60,918 nt of DNA from a virus, in the IMG/VR virus record IMGVR_UViG_3300032242_001271, positions 1 through 60,918 of that record. One strand, given 5' to 3'. This document shows, piece by piece, positions 48,142 to 57,531 of the stretch. The first letter of the stretch is position 1, and each line of letters begins with the position of its first letter. The notes beneath the pieces were generated by a model. It was not told where the DNA came from and ran no database searches. It saw only the letters and a program-made list of their open reading frames with translations. A program made the translations under genes and the position numbers.

Positions 48142-48569
48142 GTAAATTTAACTACCCTTCGTGCTTCTGCTATAGCTTGTTTAATAGCTCCATCAATTTG
48201 AGGCTTCATGGCAATCTGACCGGGATGATGAACAGTATATCTAAATACTCCTTCTGCTATCGGCATTGGAGAACCACCATCAATCCAATGGGCATGAGTT
48301 CCATAATAAGTCCAGACAGCAATATAATCATTTGAATAAATATTAATTACAGCACCATTAATTGATCTTTCGACTATAATTGAAAAATGTTTAGCTTTTT
48401 TACCTAAAACTTGAGATAAATTAGTTTTAATTAAACCTTCTAGAATATATGAAAATTGAGTGGATTTATTTCTTACTTTTTCTTTATATAGCTTGACATA
48501 TTTTTCTACTTCGCCAAGTTTATCTAAGCCTTCTACATTAAATTTTGCAGAATATGCTAAGTCACCCAT
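48138..48569 (-). CDS. HK97 gp10-like neck/tail completion protein
   Basis: 143 residues. GLDKLGEVEKYVKLYKEKVR then FSYILEGLIKTN; the later YYGTHAHWIDGGSPMPIAEG followed by HPGQIAMKPQID matches the HK97 gp10 family (H-P-G motif). It helps join head and tail. Overlaps both neighbours by 1-4 nt. Confidence 0.75.
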   Translation of the reverse strand: MGDLAYSAKFNVEGLDKLGEVEKYVKLYKEKVRNKSTQFSYILEGLIKTNLSQVLGKKAKHFSIIVERSINGAVINIYSNDYIAVWTYYGTHAHWIDGGSPMPIAEGVFRYTVHHPGQIAMKPQIDGAIKQAIAEARRVVKFT

Positions 48570-48943
48570 TATTCGATCACACTCTTCGCTCTAACACCTA
48601 AATACTGAACTTTTCCAGTATAAGACATTTCTTTATCAATTTGAATAACCTGAAACCAATCAGATTCAATAACTTCATCCCCGAAAATAGTTGTGATATT
48701 TTTAATTCGAAGTCCATAATCAATAGGAGCATCATAATTGAAGTAAAGTTGGATGAAGTTAGCCTCTGTCTGAGCTGGGGAAATACGAATATTGGTAGAA
48801 GATCTACCCGGACTATAATAACATTTAATGCCCTGATGCGCTAAATTCCAATAAGCAACTTTCTGACCCATATCATTTGTAAGATATAGTTCAGAATAAA
48901 TATCGGCTTTGTTATTAAATCTTACAAGACCTCTATTAAGCAT
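48569..48943 (-). CDS. Head-tail stopper-like protein
   Basis: 124 residues, mostly beta strands (LVRFNNKADIYSELYLTNDM, FIQLYFNYDAPIDYGLRIKN, WFQVIQIDKEMSYTGKVQYL). Its place between the adaptor and the gp10-like protein, with its size, fits the stopper that closes the portal after packaging. No cysteine or catalytic motif. Confidence 0.65.
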   Translation of the reverse strand: MLNRGLVRFNNKADIYSELYLTNDMGQKVAYWNLAHQGIKCYYSPGRSSTNIRISPAQTEANFIQLYFNYDAPIDYGLRIKNITTIFGDEVIESDWFQVIQIDKEMSYTGKVQYLGVRAKSVIE

Positions 48944-49805
48944 AGTCCATTATCCAGTAAACATAATCCATCAAGAGAGTATCTACGTCAATGTTTCCAG
49001 TAGTATTAAAGAAACTTTTATCAATCATAAATTTATTATTGCCCTGATCTGAGCGGGTAATACCATATCGATAATGCTCTCTTCTTGTATCATCGAGGAA
49101 ATCAATCATCAAAAGCTCTGCTGCCTGCTCAACCTCCCAAGGGACACTCATCCATCCCCAGTCACCAGTTACAGTTACCAAAGTATACTTAGGAAATCTA
49201 TCCCTGTAGACATCATCACGACGACTATCAAAATATGGATAAGAAGTATTTAACTTAATAAAATATTTTGTTTTTAAATCAATCGTGCAACGATCAGTGA
49301 AATCAGATTGATCAATAAAAACGCTAGAAAATGAATTCAAACGACTTCCAAGACTAAGCATCTCTCTGCCATTTCCATCATACGTTCGAGTTTTATTTTT
49401 AATGAACTGAAAGTTCTGTCCACAATAAGTATCAACAATTCTTCGAGCCATTTTTTCAACATTTGCGAAACGAGAATTATATTCAGGGATATCTAATTCA
49501 GGATAATTGGAAAAGAAAGTATCATATTTTACATATGTATCTTCAATCTGAAACTCTGAATACGCATAGAAAGCTGTACCAGAAAAAGTGCAAGACCACT
49601 TAATACGATACTTACCAAAAGCCCCCATTGTCTCATCATTAAGAGAGACAGAGTAAGTATTGTCGGAAACTAAAGTAGGGGTTAAAGGACCCGCTACAGT
49701 ATCTCCAAAATCGTAGTAGACAGTAGCCGAAGCAGTCCCAGAATCAGGGGGGCTAGGAAAGGTGAATTTCTCTACTACAGAAGAATAAGGAGTATAAGTG
49801 TTCAT
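48936..49805 (-). CDS. Head-tail adaptor with N-terminal Ig-like domain, leaderless
   Basis: 289 residues. About 1-90 is an Ig-like/beta-sandwich (TASATVYYDFGDTVAG..., YSVSLNDETMGAFGKYRIKW), then the adaptor part has PELDIPEYNSRFANVEKMA followed by RRIVDTYCGQNF, and DRFPKYTLVTVTGDWGWMSV typical of connector proteins (head completion protein, gp15/gp6-like). An Ig-like addition to a connector is unusual. The -10 box TATACT ends 6 nt before the ATG. Confidence 0.7.
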   Translation of the reverse strand: MNTYTPYSSVVEKFTFPSPPDSGTASATVYYDFGDTVAGPLTPTLVSDNTYSVSLNDETMGAFGKYRIKWSCTFSGTAFYAYSEFQIEDTYVKYDTFFSNYPELDIPEYNSRFANVEKMARRIVDTYCGQNFQFIKNKTRTYDGNGREMLSLGSRLNSFSSVFIDQSDFTDRCTIDLKTKYFIKLNTSYPYFDSRRDDVYRDRFPKYTLVTVTGDWGWMSVPWEVEQAAELLMIDFLDDTRREHYRYGITRSDQGNNKFMIDKSFFNTTGNIDVDTLLMDYVYWIMDYA

Positions 49806-49811
49806 ATAAAA

Positions 49812-49820
49812 AGTATATCA
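49812..49820 (-). promoter_or_regulatory. Extended -10 promoter, leaderless (adaptor)
   Basis: TGATATACT followed by TTTTAT and ATG (49805) on the minus strand. A TTGGTT box lies 18 bases before the TATACT hexamer. Same 6-base geometry as at 8598, 17314 and 20310. Confidence 0.7.
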
Positions 49821-49833
49821 TTACATACTTTTT

Positions 49834-50154
49834 TTAACCAAGTTGATAAAAGTCTTCAACCATCTTTTTTGTAGCAGAAACAAACTTGCTGCTATATTCA
49901 GTTAAAAGATAATTTGCTTCATGAGGATCAACTAATTGAAATGGCTCTTCTTTAGTGAATTCAACCGTAGGAGAGTAGTAGGCTTCACCAAGAACCATTT
50001 TAATCATAACTTTCTCTTGATTAATGTTGGCGATAGGGTCATCTGAGGTGTCATGAGTGGCCTCTAGAATCGTTTCTCCGGCCTTCGTTTTACGTTCAGT
50101 AGTCCTTTTGACTGCCTGCTTTTTTACACTCGTAGATTTAGTTTCTTCACTCAT
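49834..50154 (-). CDS. Hypothetical head-region protein
   Basis: 106 residues. Basic disordered N-terminus (SVKKQAVKRTTERKTKAGET), then a helical and acidic remainder (QEKVMIKMVLGEAYYSPTVE). Lies just after the major capsid gene with its own promoter (50201). Possible head-tail joining or capsid-linked protein; no family recognised. Confidence 0.6.
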   Translation of the reverse strand: MSEETKSTSVKKQAVKRTTERKTKAGETILEATHDTSDDPIANINQEKVMIKMVLGEAYYSPTVEFTKEEPFQLVDPHEANYLLTEYSSKFVSATKKMVEDFYQLG

Positions 50155-50177
50155 TATTTCTCCTATAAAATACTAAA

Positions 50178-50197
50178 GCCGGGGATTGCTCCCCGGC
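50178..50197 (-). terminator. Terminator after the major capsid gene
   Basis: 7-bp stem GCCGGGG / CCCCGGC with a 6-base loop, then TTTAGTATTTTAT on the minus strand. The extended -10 box TGATATACT (50201-50209) immediately precedes it, so a transcript started there would begin inside the stem. Confidence 0.75.
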
Positions 50198-50200
50198 CAA

Positions 50201-50209
50201 AGTATATCA
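50201..50209 (-). promoter_or_regulatory. Extended -10 promoter overlapping a terminator
   Basis: TGATATACT on the minus strand between the capsid gene and its terminator. Predicted start near 50194 would remove part of the 5' arm of the hairpin, letting transcripts pass. Confidence 0.5.
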
Positions 50210-50229
50210 CAAAATGAGAATCAAAATGC

Positions 50230-51270
50230 TCATGAACGAACTTTTACGTTCCTTACATGTACATAGGCAGCGGCATTTTCGATCTGATTGGCAACTCGGA
50301 TAAACTGAGTGTATTCAATCGTGTCCTTCTTAGGCTTGAACTCACGGTAAACCGTGATGTCACGCTGGATACCGATAATACGGTTCTGCGGGAACGTAAG
50401 TTCAACGATACCATGATTGCCTGAAGCAGCAGTATAAGTGCCAGTCTCAGTCTCAGGGTAAAGAGGAACCTCAAGAAGCGGAATACCGAACGGACGAATG
50501 CCACCAACATAGTTAGCATCACCACCGCCACCAGCGCCACCCATACCCTGATTGACGATAGCATCGCCCATCGAAGTACCGGCTGAAGCGCCATTACCAG
50601 AGCCAACGAGGTTACCGTTATTAGCGGTAGCATCGAGCGAAAGGCTCCAGATGTAATCCTGCAACAGCGAGCTAGACGTTGAGAACGCAAGCTGTGAACG
50701 ACGCTGAAGGTACTTGTTCGGCAGGGCACGAAGGGCCTTGTCGAACACTGAACGGGTAAGGTTGCCACCGGCTGCGTCAACAACAACGCCACTGGTACGA
50801 GCAAGAACCTTGAAACCATTCAGAGCCTTGAGAAGAAGATCTGCCGATGAAGTATCACCGTTAATGTACAGATCCTCAAGATCGTTAGCGGTCTGGCGAG
50901 CCATAAGCGAAGCTACATGGTCCTCCAGCGAATCACCTTCGATGTTGTCCTCAAGACCTTCAGTCGTAAGTTCCCAGTCAAGACGAAGCTTAACAGTCGT
51001 CATGGAAACCTTCGAGAAGGTAGGATCGGCATTAGATGTCGTGTCCGTACCTTCAGTAGCCTTACGCATGATGCGCTGGCCGATATCAACCTTGTCGATT
51101 TCGATGGTCGGGGCGTTCATACGAACGATACGAGCCGTCTTCATCAGGACTGATTGATCAAACAGGTAATCAATAAATCGATTGGCCTGTCGGGGCTTCA
51201 GAATACCGCCTGCACCGGCGCCAATCTGAGTTGTGTTAATAACCTTTTCTAAAAGATCTCTACTGCTCAT
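50230..51270 (-). CDS. Major capsid protein (HK97 fold)
   Basis: 346 residues starting MSSRDLLEKV, the second of two ATGs, 6 nt after GGAGG. TTQIGAGAGGILKPRQANRF then SVLMKTARIVRM, RLDWELTTEGLEDNIEGDSL and VHVRNVKVRS fit the HK97-like A- and P-domains. A Gly-rich insert (GMGGAGGGG at about residue 235) marks an exposed loop. The gene is visibly more GC-rich than its neighbours (one sampled 60-base stretch is 32/60 GC), consistent with codon use tuned for heavy expression. It assembles the icosahedral shell. Confidence 0.88.
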   Translation of the reverse strand: MSSRDLLEKVINTTQIGAGAGGILKPRQANRFIDYLFDQSVLMKTARIVRMNAPTIEIDKVDIGQRIMRKATEGTDTTSNADPTFSKVSMTTVKLRLDWELTTEGLEDNIEGDSLEDHVASLMARQTANDLEDLYINGDTSSADLLLKALNGFKVLARTSGVVVDAAGGNLTRSVFDKALRALPNKYLQRRSQLAFSTSSSLLQDYIWSLSLDATANNGNLVGSGNGASAGTSMGDAIVNQGMGGAGGGGDANYVGGIRPFGIPLLEVPLYPETETGTYTAASGNHGIVELTFPQNRIIGIQRDITVYREFKPKKDTIEYTQFIRVANQIENAAAYVHVRNVKVRS

Positions 51271-51284
51271 CATTCACCTCCAAA

Positions 51285-54200
51285 TTATGAATTATAACCT
51301 AAGACCTTAGCGATCTCAGCGGGGACAAAAATTCCGCCCCAAAAGCTTTCCGAATCAGCACTCTTTTCAAGAGCCTCTTCTTCTGCAACACCATCGACCT
51401 CTATGTCAGCCGACTTCTTTTCTGCGCCTGAGTTGGCGACCTTCTCGAGATCGCTTGAAAGCTCTTCAGCGGAATCCTTAACCTCAGAAACGGACTTTTC
51501 GATGGCATCGATCTTCCCGTCAACTTCAGCAGTGATATCAGCCTTGACCTTCTCAAGCTTCTCATCAAGAAGAGCGCTCAGACCTTCGAGTACCTTCTCA
51601 AAATCCATTTCATTTTCTCCTTCATTAATGGACTTGCCCATCATTGTGGGCTGCCCCTGATTTACTACCATGTCACTTCCATTGCCGGAGGCAACTTCTT
51701 CGAGGGCATCCTCACCCTGACCTGCGCCATTATGAGGACCACCATCTCCCTCTTCAACTGTAGAGGGAGTAGCGTTGATCATAGGCTGACTGGAAACATT
51801 TGCAATTGAATTATCAGCAGGGCTTGCATTAACTGCTGCAGCAACCTGCGGATCTCTAATTACATCACCAAAATCAGCGCCACCAACATTTACAACAACA
51901 TGAGGTGCTTGCGACATATTTCCATCGGAAACAATTCGAAGCATATGATTCATATTGTTAACATCAACAACCTGTCCCTTTTCAACAGTTTCCTTACCAA
52001 AAAGGAAATTGCCGAACTTTGACAGGATAGTTTGCTTTTGAGTATCAGTTAAATCTTCATGAGACATATCATTGATATTATCATAATTATTATTTGTTTG
52101 CAAATTCTTTGCAAAATTTGCATTTGAGTTTTTCGAAACCATATCCATCCCTTCATTTGAATCGGGCATTTCGTAAATATCATCAGATACTTTTAATTGC
52201 CATGCCCACTTTTGATGCTGATCAATTCGCTCAGCAATAAAATTGCAGACACCTTGCTGATTGGCAGCATTAGCAATTTGAAAAACATTATTCAAGCTAT
52301 CGATAACAGCATCATTATCTTCAGCAAGATCAGCAGCAAGAATTTCGGGATCAACATCCATTACCGGATCATCGTCAATAGTAGCCATAGCTAAAAATTC
52401 ACTAATTCCCCTTGGAGCAGTTCCACCCATCTTAAGAATATTTTCAGCAAGAGGATCAATGCTTTCGTAAACATCAGTATAAATAGCTTCAAAAAGAGCA
52501 TGATACTGAGCAAAATCGCTACCACGGACATTCCAATGATAGCCATGAGCGTGAGTGTACATGACAGCAACATCACCAACAGCCTTACGAAGTGCATCAA
52601 TCACCTGAGCCTGAGCGTAATCAGGAGAAGGCATAATCTTAATAAGATCGCCAGCATCAAATGCAGTCTTCAAGACAGCAGGAAGAGGGCGATCAGGACC
52701 ATTAACACGCTTCCAAGCAGAACGAATCTTTGCCTTTACACTAGCAAGATCAGCAGAAGGAATCTGAACCTTATTGCCTCTAAAACCGGCAGAAGTAAGA
52801 GCAGTTGTTGCTCTAGAAACCTGAGCAACAGTTTCCTTCGTAGTAGGAGAATCCCAAAGACGAAGCTTCCAAGTAGAAGGAGTATTAGGATCTGGAACAT
52901 AAGCAAAAGCTGCAGCAGGATACTGCTCCCCACCTTCCATCTTCATAGGAGCATCCTTCTTCATCTTCTTCCTTTGCGGAGGAAGACCCTGTTGAGGCTG
53001 AAGTAGACCACCACCAGCAAGAGCGGCAGTATCAACTGCTTTGCAGTAAGAGCAATCCATTCCTTCCATCAAAGTACCAGTAGAATCGCAATGACCACAA
53101 TCTTGATTATCGGAAATAGCTCCAGCACCTTCGCAATATGGGCAAGTCATATCTTTCATGACACTGCCAGAATCACCGCAAATTTTGCACATATAATCTG
53201 ACTTATTCATATTAATATCTTTCTTATTCAAATCACCAATCTTAGAAACAGTGGACATCTTGTGTCCAACATATGTTTCAGTTGCAGCCCAACCTTTAGC
53301 ATTTTTATGCCAAACTTGAATAAGTAATGCAGGATCTTCTTTAGTTCCAGTAATATTGAAACTAGAATTAGGAACCTCAATACTCCCATTTGCTGCAATT
53401 CTAACAACCTTGCCTCTGGCTTCTCCACCAGAAGAATTCCAAGAAACAAAATCACCGCGCTGAACTGCCGACTTATAAGTTTCCGATATCATTTCATCAG
53501 GACCATCGATATTCATACCGTGAACATCTGTCCCGACACCTTTTTCCATATTTTTCATACGATTAACAATAGCATCAGCCCAAGACTTACCGGGATCTCC
53601 ACCCCACAAAGCCCAAGCAATTCTTCCAGCAGAAGGATAACCTTCACCCTGAGAAAAACCTTTACCCTGCTTATCAACCTCATGACGAGCAAAAAAACTG
53701 TGCATTCTGCGAACAGTTGAGAGACTCAACTGTCTTTTGCCCATGATATCCCTAGCTCTAGCAACACCAACTGAGGTGCCACCGCGATTAAATTCTTTTC
53801 TCCAATCAAGGCCGCGCTTTGCTTCTGCAGCCATAGCGTCAGTAGGAGTAGTGTTAATATCAGAAAGAGCCTTCTGAAAAGAATCATTCAGAGTTTCAAT
53901 AAATTTATTTATTAAAATATCATCATAATCTTCAGATTTTCCGATAATAACCATTTCATCAAAACAAGTTGGGCAGACACTATCTGCGCCAACTGAAACA
54001 TAGCCATCATCTTCACAGTAAAAAACATCTTGCATTTGATCAGCAACATACTCAAGCTGACCATTAACACTCTTGATCATAGCGAACATCCCTGCAGGAT
54101 TGCAGGGATTGTCAACAACACTAAGTTCGCCAAGTGTATATTCTTGGATTTCACGAACCTTACGTCCATGACGCTCCATAAATACATTATCAGCCTTAGA

Positions 54201-54545
54201 GACGCTTCCACCAATAGAAAAACCACGGAGCGTACCATCTAAGATCTTCTGCCAAGTAGACTCAGCACCCTTAGAAATATAAACAGAAACTTCAATACCT
54301 TGATACATCTGACCATCGTAAGAAACTGGGACAGTTTTCCAATCAACCAGTTTTCCTACAGCAATAGGGGAATGCATCTCACGAATATTTCCCACCCAAC
54401 TAGAAAAAGCCTCAACTGAGGCATCAAAATTTACAACATCATCTACAAGATCCGGGTTATCAGCAGTAGCAATACCAGTGACAACTCTTTGTTCTTTATT
54501 GATCTTTTGAAATGGGAATGTAAAATTCAGGTCTGATGAGTGCAT
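51285..54545 (-). CDS. Capsid protease-scaffold polyprotein with embedded Dps-like domain
   Basis: 1086 residues. (1) About 1-165: XkdF-like prohead protease with His58 and Ser110 in REMHSPI and RGFSIGG. (2) A small Cys cluster (CPTC). (3) About 240-335: KRGLDWRKEF...STVRRMHSFFARHE, a known phage head domain. (4) About 355-440: HVA1 TUDOR-like (GDFVSWNSSGGEARG). (5) 453-501: four CxxC pairs of DnaJ-like zinc type. (6) About 545-635: a further phage head domain (YVPDPNTPSTWKL). (7) About 645-786: a Dps/ferritin-like domain with H670, H682, E686, D697 and E701, the exact spacing of the Dps ferroxidase set. (8) C-terminal coiled-coil scaffold (MDFEKVLEGLSALLDEKLEK). Precedes the capsid gene. Confidence 0.85.
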   Translation of the reverse strand: MHSSDLNFTFPFQKINKEQRVVTGIATADNPDLVDDVVNFDASVEAFSSWVGNIREMHSPIAVGKLVDWKTVPVSYDGQMYQGIEVSVYISKGAESTWQKILDGTLRGFSIGGSVSKADNVFMERHGRKVREIQEYTLGELSVVDNPCNPAGMFAMIKSVNGQLEYVADQMQDVFYCEDDGYVSVGADSVCPTCFDEMVIIGKSEDYDDILINKFIETLNDSFQKALSDINTTPTDAMAAEAKRGLDWRKEFNRGGTSVGVARARDIMGKRQLSLSTVRRMHSFFARHEVDKQGKGFSQGEGYPSAGRIAWALWGGDPGKSWADAIVNRMKNMEKGVGTDVHGMNIDGPDEMISETYKSAVQRGDFVSWNSSGGEARGKVVRIAANGSIEVPNSSFNITGTKEDPALLIQVWHKNAKGWAATETYVGHKMSTVSKIGDLNKKDINMNKSDYMCKICGDSGSVMKDMTCPYCEGAGAISDNQDCGHCDSTGTLMEGMDCSYCKAVDTAALAGGGLLQPQQGLPPQRKKMKKDAPMKMEGGEQYPAAAFAYVPDPNTPSTWKLRLWDSPTTKETVAQVSRATTALTSAGFRGNKVQIPSADLASVKAKIRSAWKRVNGPDRPLPAVLKTAFDAGDLIKIMPSPDYAQAQVIDALRKAVGDVAVMYTHAHGYHWNVRGSDFAQYHALFEAIYTDVYESIDPLAENILKMGGTAPRGISEFLAMATIDDDPVMDVDPEILAADLAEDNDAVIDSLNNVFQIANAANQQGVCNFIAERIDQHQKWAWQLKVSDDIYEMPDSNEGMDMVSKNSNANFAKNLQTNNNYDNINDMSHEDLTDTQKQTILSKFGNFLFGKETVEKGQVVDVNNMNHMLRIVSDGNMSQAPHVVVNVGGADFGDVIRDPQVAAAVNASPADNSIANVSSQPMINATPSTVEEGDGGPHNGAGQGEDALEEVASGNGSDMVVNQGQPTMMGKSINEGENEMDFEKVLEGLSALLDEKLEKVKADITAEVDGKIDAIEKSVSEVKDSAEELSSDLEKVANSGAEKKSADIEVDGVAEEEALEKSADSESFWGGIFVPAEIAKVLGYNS

Positions 54546-54564
54546 CTAAGCCTCCAATCATATA

Positions 54565-54593
54565 ATCGTACACCAACTATTTCATAAAGTCAA
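54565..54593 (-). promoter_or_regulatory. Promoter of the capsid operon
   Basis: TTGACT (54588-54593), 17-base spacer, TACGAT (54565-54570) on the minus strand, upstream of the ATG at 54545 and GGAGG. Confidence 0.7.
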
Positions 54594-54605
54594 TTTATGC
54601 AAAAA

Positions 54606-55463
54606 TTAGATACCTACATCTTCAAGAGTAAATGTAGCTAAACGTCCATCTCCAGAAACTGGCTGACCAAAGTGGTACACATTACCAGTTCCACCGTTAC
54701 GTTTTATAGATATTTTACGAGTTACAGTAGAGGCATTAATGGTTTCATAATATACAAAACTATATGCAGTTGCTACCGTTGTTCCAGAGTTTAAAATATC
54801 AATAGCCTGTAAAACAGTGCCTCCAGAATCTCTTAAAGCTACTTGAATTACCGCGGAAGCTGTATCACCGTATACATGGCCAACTACTGTCCATTTATAT
54901 TTACGTCCACTAGTCACTGCTTGACTGTTAAATAATAAAGCTGTATCTACGAAAGTTGTTGTAGCAGCAGAAGATCCTGCATTTGAAGTAGTTTGGGCAA
55001 CAAAGCCGCGTGCATAAGTAGCCCATATCGGAGTACCTGTTCCAGCAGATTGTAAAACTTGTCCACTAGTACCCGCAGCTGTATAGGCATGTGCAGTACC
55101 AGTTCCGTAACCTACACCGCCTGAGGTTGCAGTGGCTGTAGAGTTAGTTCCACCATTGGCGATAGGTAAAGGAGTAGTAAGCCAAGTGGTGTCGTAGTTA
55201 GTTCCGCTATTTTTTACAAGAAACTGTCCTGTTGTTCCACCAGTCACAACTCCAGCACCCTGCGGACCAGTTGGGCCTTGAGGACCTTGAGAGCCCTGCG
55301 AGCCAGTTGATCCCTGAGTTCCTTGTGGACCAGTTAGGCCTTGAGGGCCTTGTGGTCCTTGAGATCCTTGAGCGCCAGTCGCTCCCTGAGGACCGGAGTT
55401 CCCCTGAGCACCAATCGCAACCTCTGTCCAAACTCCACCAACATATTGCTTTACAACTGTCAT
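54606..55463 (-). CDS. Collagen-like fibre protein (short)
   Basis: 285 residues. N-terminal [19 protein letters not shown], a Gly-X-Y repeat from about 20 to 70 ([10 protein letters not shown] type), a [20 protein letters not shown] link common in phage fibre proteins, and a beta C-terminus (TFTLEDVGI). Trimeric fibre with a collagen stalk. It follows the long collagen-like gene. Confidence 0.8.
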   Translation of the reverse strand: MTVVKQYVGGVWTEVAIGAQGNSGPQGATGAQGSQGPQGPQGLTGPQGTQGSTGSQGSQGPQGPTGPQGAGVVTGGTTGQFLVKNSGTNYDTTWLTTPLPIANGGTNSTATATSGGVGYGTGTAHAYTAAGTSGQVLQSAGTGTPIWATYARGFVAQTTSNAGSSAATTTFVDTALLFNSQAVTSGRKYKWTVVGHVYGDTASAVIQVALRDSGGTVLQAIDILNSGTTVATAYSFVYYETINASTVTRKISIKRNGGTGNVYHFGQPVSGDGRLATFTLEDVGI

Positions 55464-55485
55464 ATCAAAACCTCAATTACGTAGA

Positions 55486-57531
55486 TCATGCGCTCAAATC
55501 TCCAACTGCAACCCAAGTATCAGTGCCACGCTTAATAAGCGTAACTGCAGACCACTGCGCCCTAGTTTTTAACCCCGGAGTTCCATTTATAGTTACGCCT
55601 GATATCGGGGTGATAGTTACTTGACCAGCACCAGATTGCAATATATTAATCTGTGTTCCTATGACATAAGCAACGCTACTATTCAATGGGACATTTAAAG
55701 TGAATGATGTTGCATAATTACATTCAATTAATTTTTGTTCATCACTAAGGATAAGTGTGTAGCTTGATCCCGTTTGAGCATTAGTAGATAATCTTCCCGG
55801 AGCGAAAAGAGTTCCTGTAGAACTAGTATCTGCCCATAGAACTGTTGTATCTACGGGAGCTGTCGCTGAGGTGATAATACCTTGAGCACCAGTTGGACCT
55901 TGAGGCCCTTGAGGACCCTGTGGTCCTTGAGGTCCTTGATAACCTTGAGGGCCTTGGGGACCTTGAGGTCCTTGATTACCTTGTGGACCCTGAGGGCCTT
56001 GCGGACCTTGACTGCCTTGAACGCCTTGAGGGCCTTGAGGGCCAAGGTCACCTGATCTAGCAGCACCAATAAGAACTGTCTCTCCGCTACTTGGATAAGA
56101 ACCGGAAAGAGCGACTACATCAAAAGCAGTCCAAGTAGAACTTGTAGAAGATCCAGTGACTTGAAAGGTACAATAAGTAGATGAAGATGAATCTTGACCT
56201 ATCATTGTTATAATATTTTTTATAAAATTAGTAGAGTCATCCCAAGTAGCCATATAATCTGTAATATCATTTGAATTATTGGCAGTATGACTAATATAAA
56301 ATTTAGTTATAGATGAAAATAAATTAACGCCACTGGATTTATTGAATCTTAAATATCCAGCTCCGGGATCAGCATTGGAAGTAGAAGTACTGAAATAAAA
56401 AGGAAATCCTGTACTCTTTGCTGCACCCTGAGCACCCTGAGCGCCTTGAGGACCTTGTGGGCCTTGATATCCCTGAGCACCTTGCAGACCTTGAGGTCCT
56501 TGATAGCCTTGCGGACCTTGTGGGCCTTGAATTGTAGACTGCGCACCTTGTGGACCTTGAGCACCCTGTGGGCCTTGAGGTCCTTGCGTACCTTGAGTAC
56601 CAGTGTCTCCAATAACAGCAAAATCCCAGCCAGAATAAGAACCAGATCCAGAAGTTTGATCTACAGTTATCTGAGCACTATAATTTGGATATCCAGAAGA
56701 AGAGAAGTTAGTCAATAACCCCTTCATCCAAATAGATGAAGTATTGGATAGTATCACACGCTGTCCCGCAACATAATTAAGAGGGCCAGTAGAAGATGTC
56801 ACTGTAACAGTTTTAGCTCCAGTAGAAATAGTTAAAGAACCAGAGACTGATCCACCATAACCAGACCCAGTAGATCCTTGAGGACCTTGTACTCCTTGAG
56901 GACCTTGACTGCCTTGGACACCTTGAGGGCCTTGACTTCCTTGAACGCCTTGAGGACCTTGCGGGCCTTGACTGCCTTGTGGGCCAGTCGGTCCTTGAGT
57001 TCCTTGAGGTCCTTGAATAGTAGACTGAGCACCTTGCGGACCTTGTGGTCCTTGATAGCCTTGCGGACCTTGAGGGCCTTGATTGCCCTGTGAGCCTTGA
57101 GCACCCTGCGGACCTTGTGGGCCTTGAGAACCTTGCGGGCCTTGAACAGAGGATTGAGCGCCCTGAGGACCTTGAGGGCCTTGAGGGCCTTGAGGGCCCT
57201 GAGAACCTTGAACACCGCTGGGAACAGTAAAGTTGAAAATAGCAGCAGTCGAAGTTCCGCTATTTGTCAAAACAGCAGAAGAGCCGGGAGATCCGGTAGT
57301 AGTAGTTCCAATAGTAACAGTCGCAGAGCCCAATCCAATAGGACCCTGAGGACCTTGAGGACCAATAATACCAGTAGAAGCCTCTGCAGCAATAGCTGAA
57401 GGACTAACAGTAATTCCCTGTAAGCCACGATTAACAGTAACATTAGGGCCAGCAGCAGTAGGAGTAACACTAACTGTAGTATCAATACCACTTACAGTGA
57501 TTTCGTTAGTGGTTTGATTAATTTCAGTCAT
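55486..57531 (-). CDS. Collagen-like fibre protein (long)
   Basis: 681 residues. Several long Gly-Pro-Gln runs (about 60-220, 310-380, 500-555) alternate with beta segments ([33 protein letters not shown]-like). The last about 70 residues ([20 protein letters not shown] ... [13 protein letters not shown] ... VAVGDLSA) match the C-terminal domain of the truncated collagen-like protein at 60152-60918. Collagen stalks form trimers; the cap probably starts folding or binds a receptor. The start overlaps the upstream stop by one base (TAATG). Confidence 0.82.
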   Translation of the reverse strand: MTEINQTTNEITVSGIDTTVSVTPTAAGPNVTVNRGLQGITVSPSAIAAEASTGIIGPQGPQGPIGLGSATVTIGTTTTGSPGSSAVLTNSGTSTAAIFNFTVPSGVQGSQGPQGPQGPQGPQGAQSSVQGPQGSQGPQGPQGAQGSQGNQGPQGPQGYQGPQGPQGAQSTIQGPQGTQGPTGPQGSQGPQGPQGVQGSQGPQGVQGSQGPQGVQGPQGSTGSGYGGSVSGSLTISTGAKTVTVTSSTGPLNYVAGQRVILSNTSSIWMKGLLTNFSSSGYPNYSAQITVDQTSGSGSYSGWDFAVIGDTGTQGTQGPQGPQGAQGPQGAQSTIQGPQGPQGYQGPQGLQGAQGYQGPQGPQGAQGAQGAAKSTGFPFYFSTSTSNADPGAGYLRFNKSSGVNLFSSITKFYISHTANNSNDITDYMATWDDSTNFIKNIITMIGQDSSSSTYCTFQVTGSSTSSTWTAFDVVALSGSYPSSGETVLIGAARSGDLGPQGPQGVQGSQGPQGPQGPQGNQGPQGPQGPQGYQGPQGPQGPQGPQGPTGAQGIITSATAPVDTTVLWADTSSTGTLFAPGRLSTNAQTGSSYTLILSDEQKLIECNYATSFTLNVPLNSSVAYVIGTQINILQSGAGQVTITPISGVTINGTPGLKTRAQWSAVTLIKRGTDTWVAVGDLSA

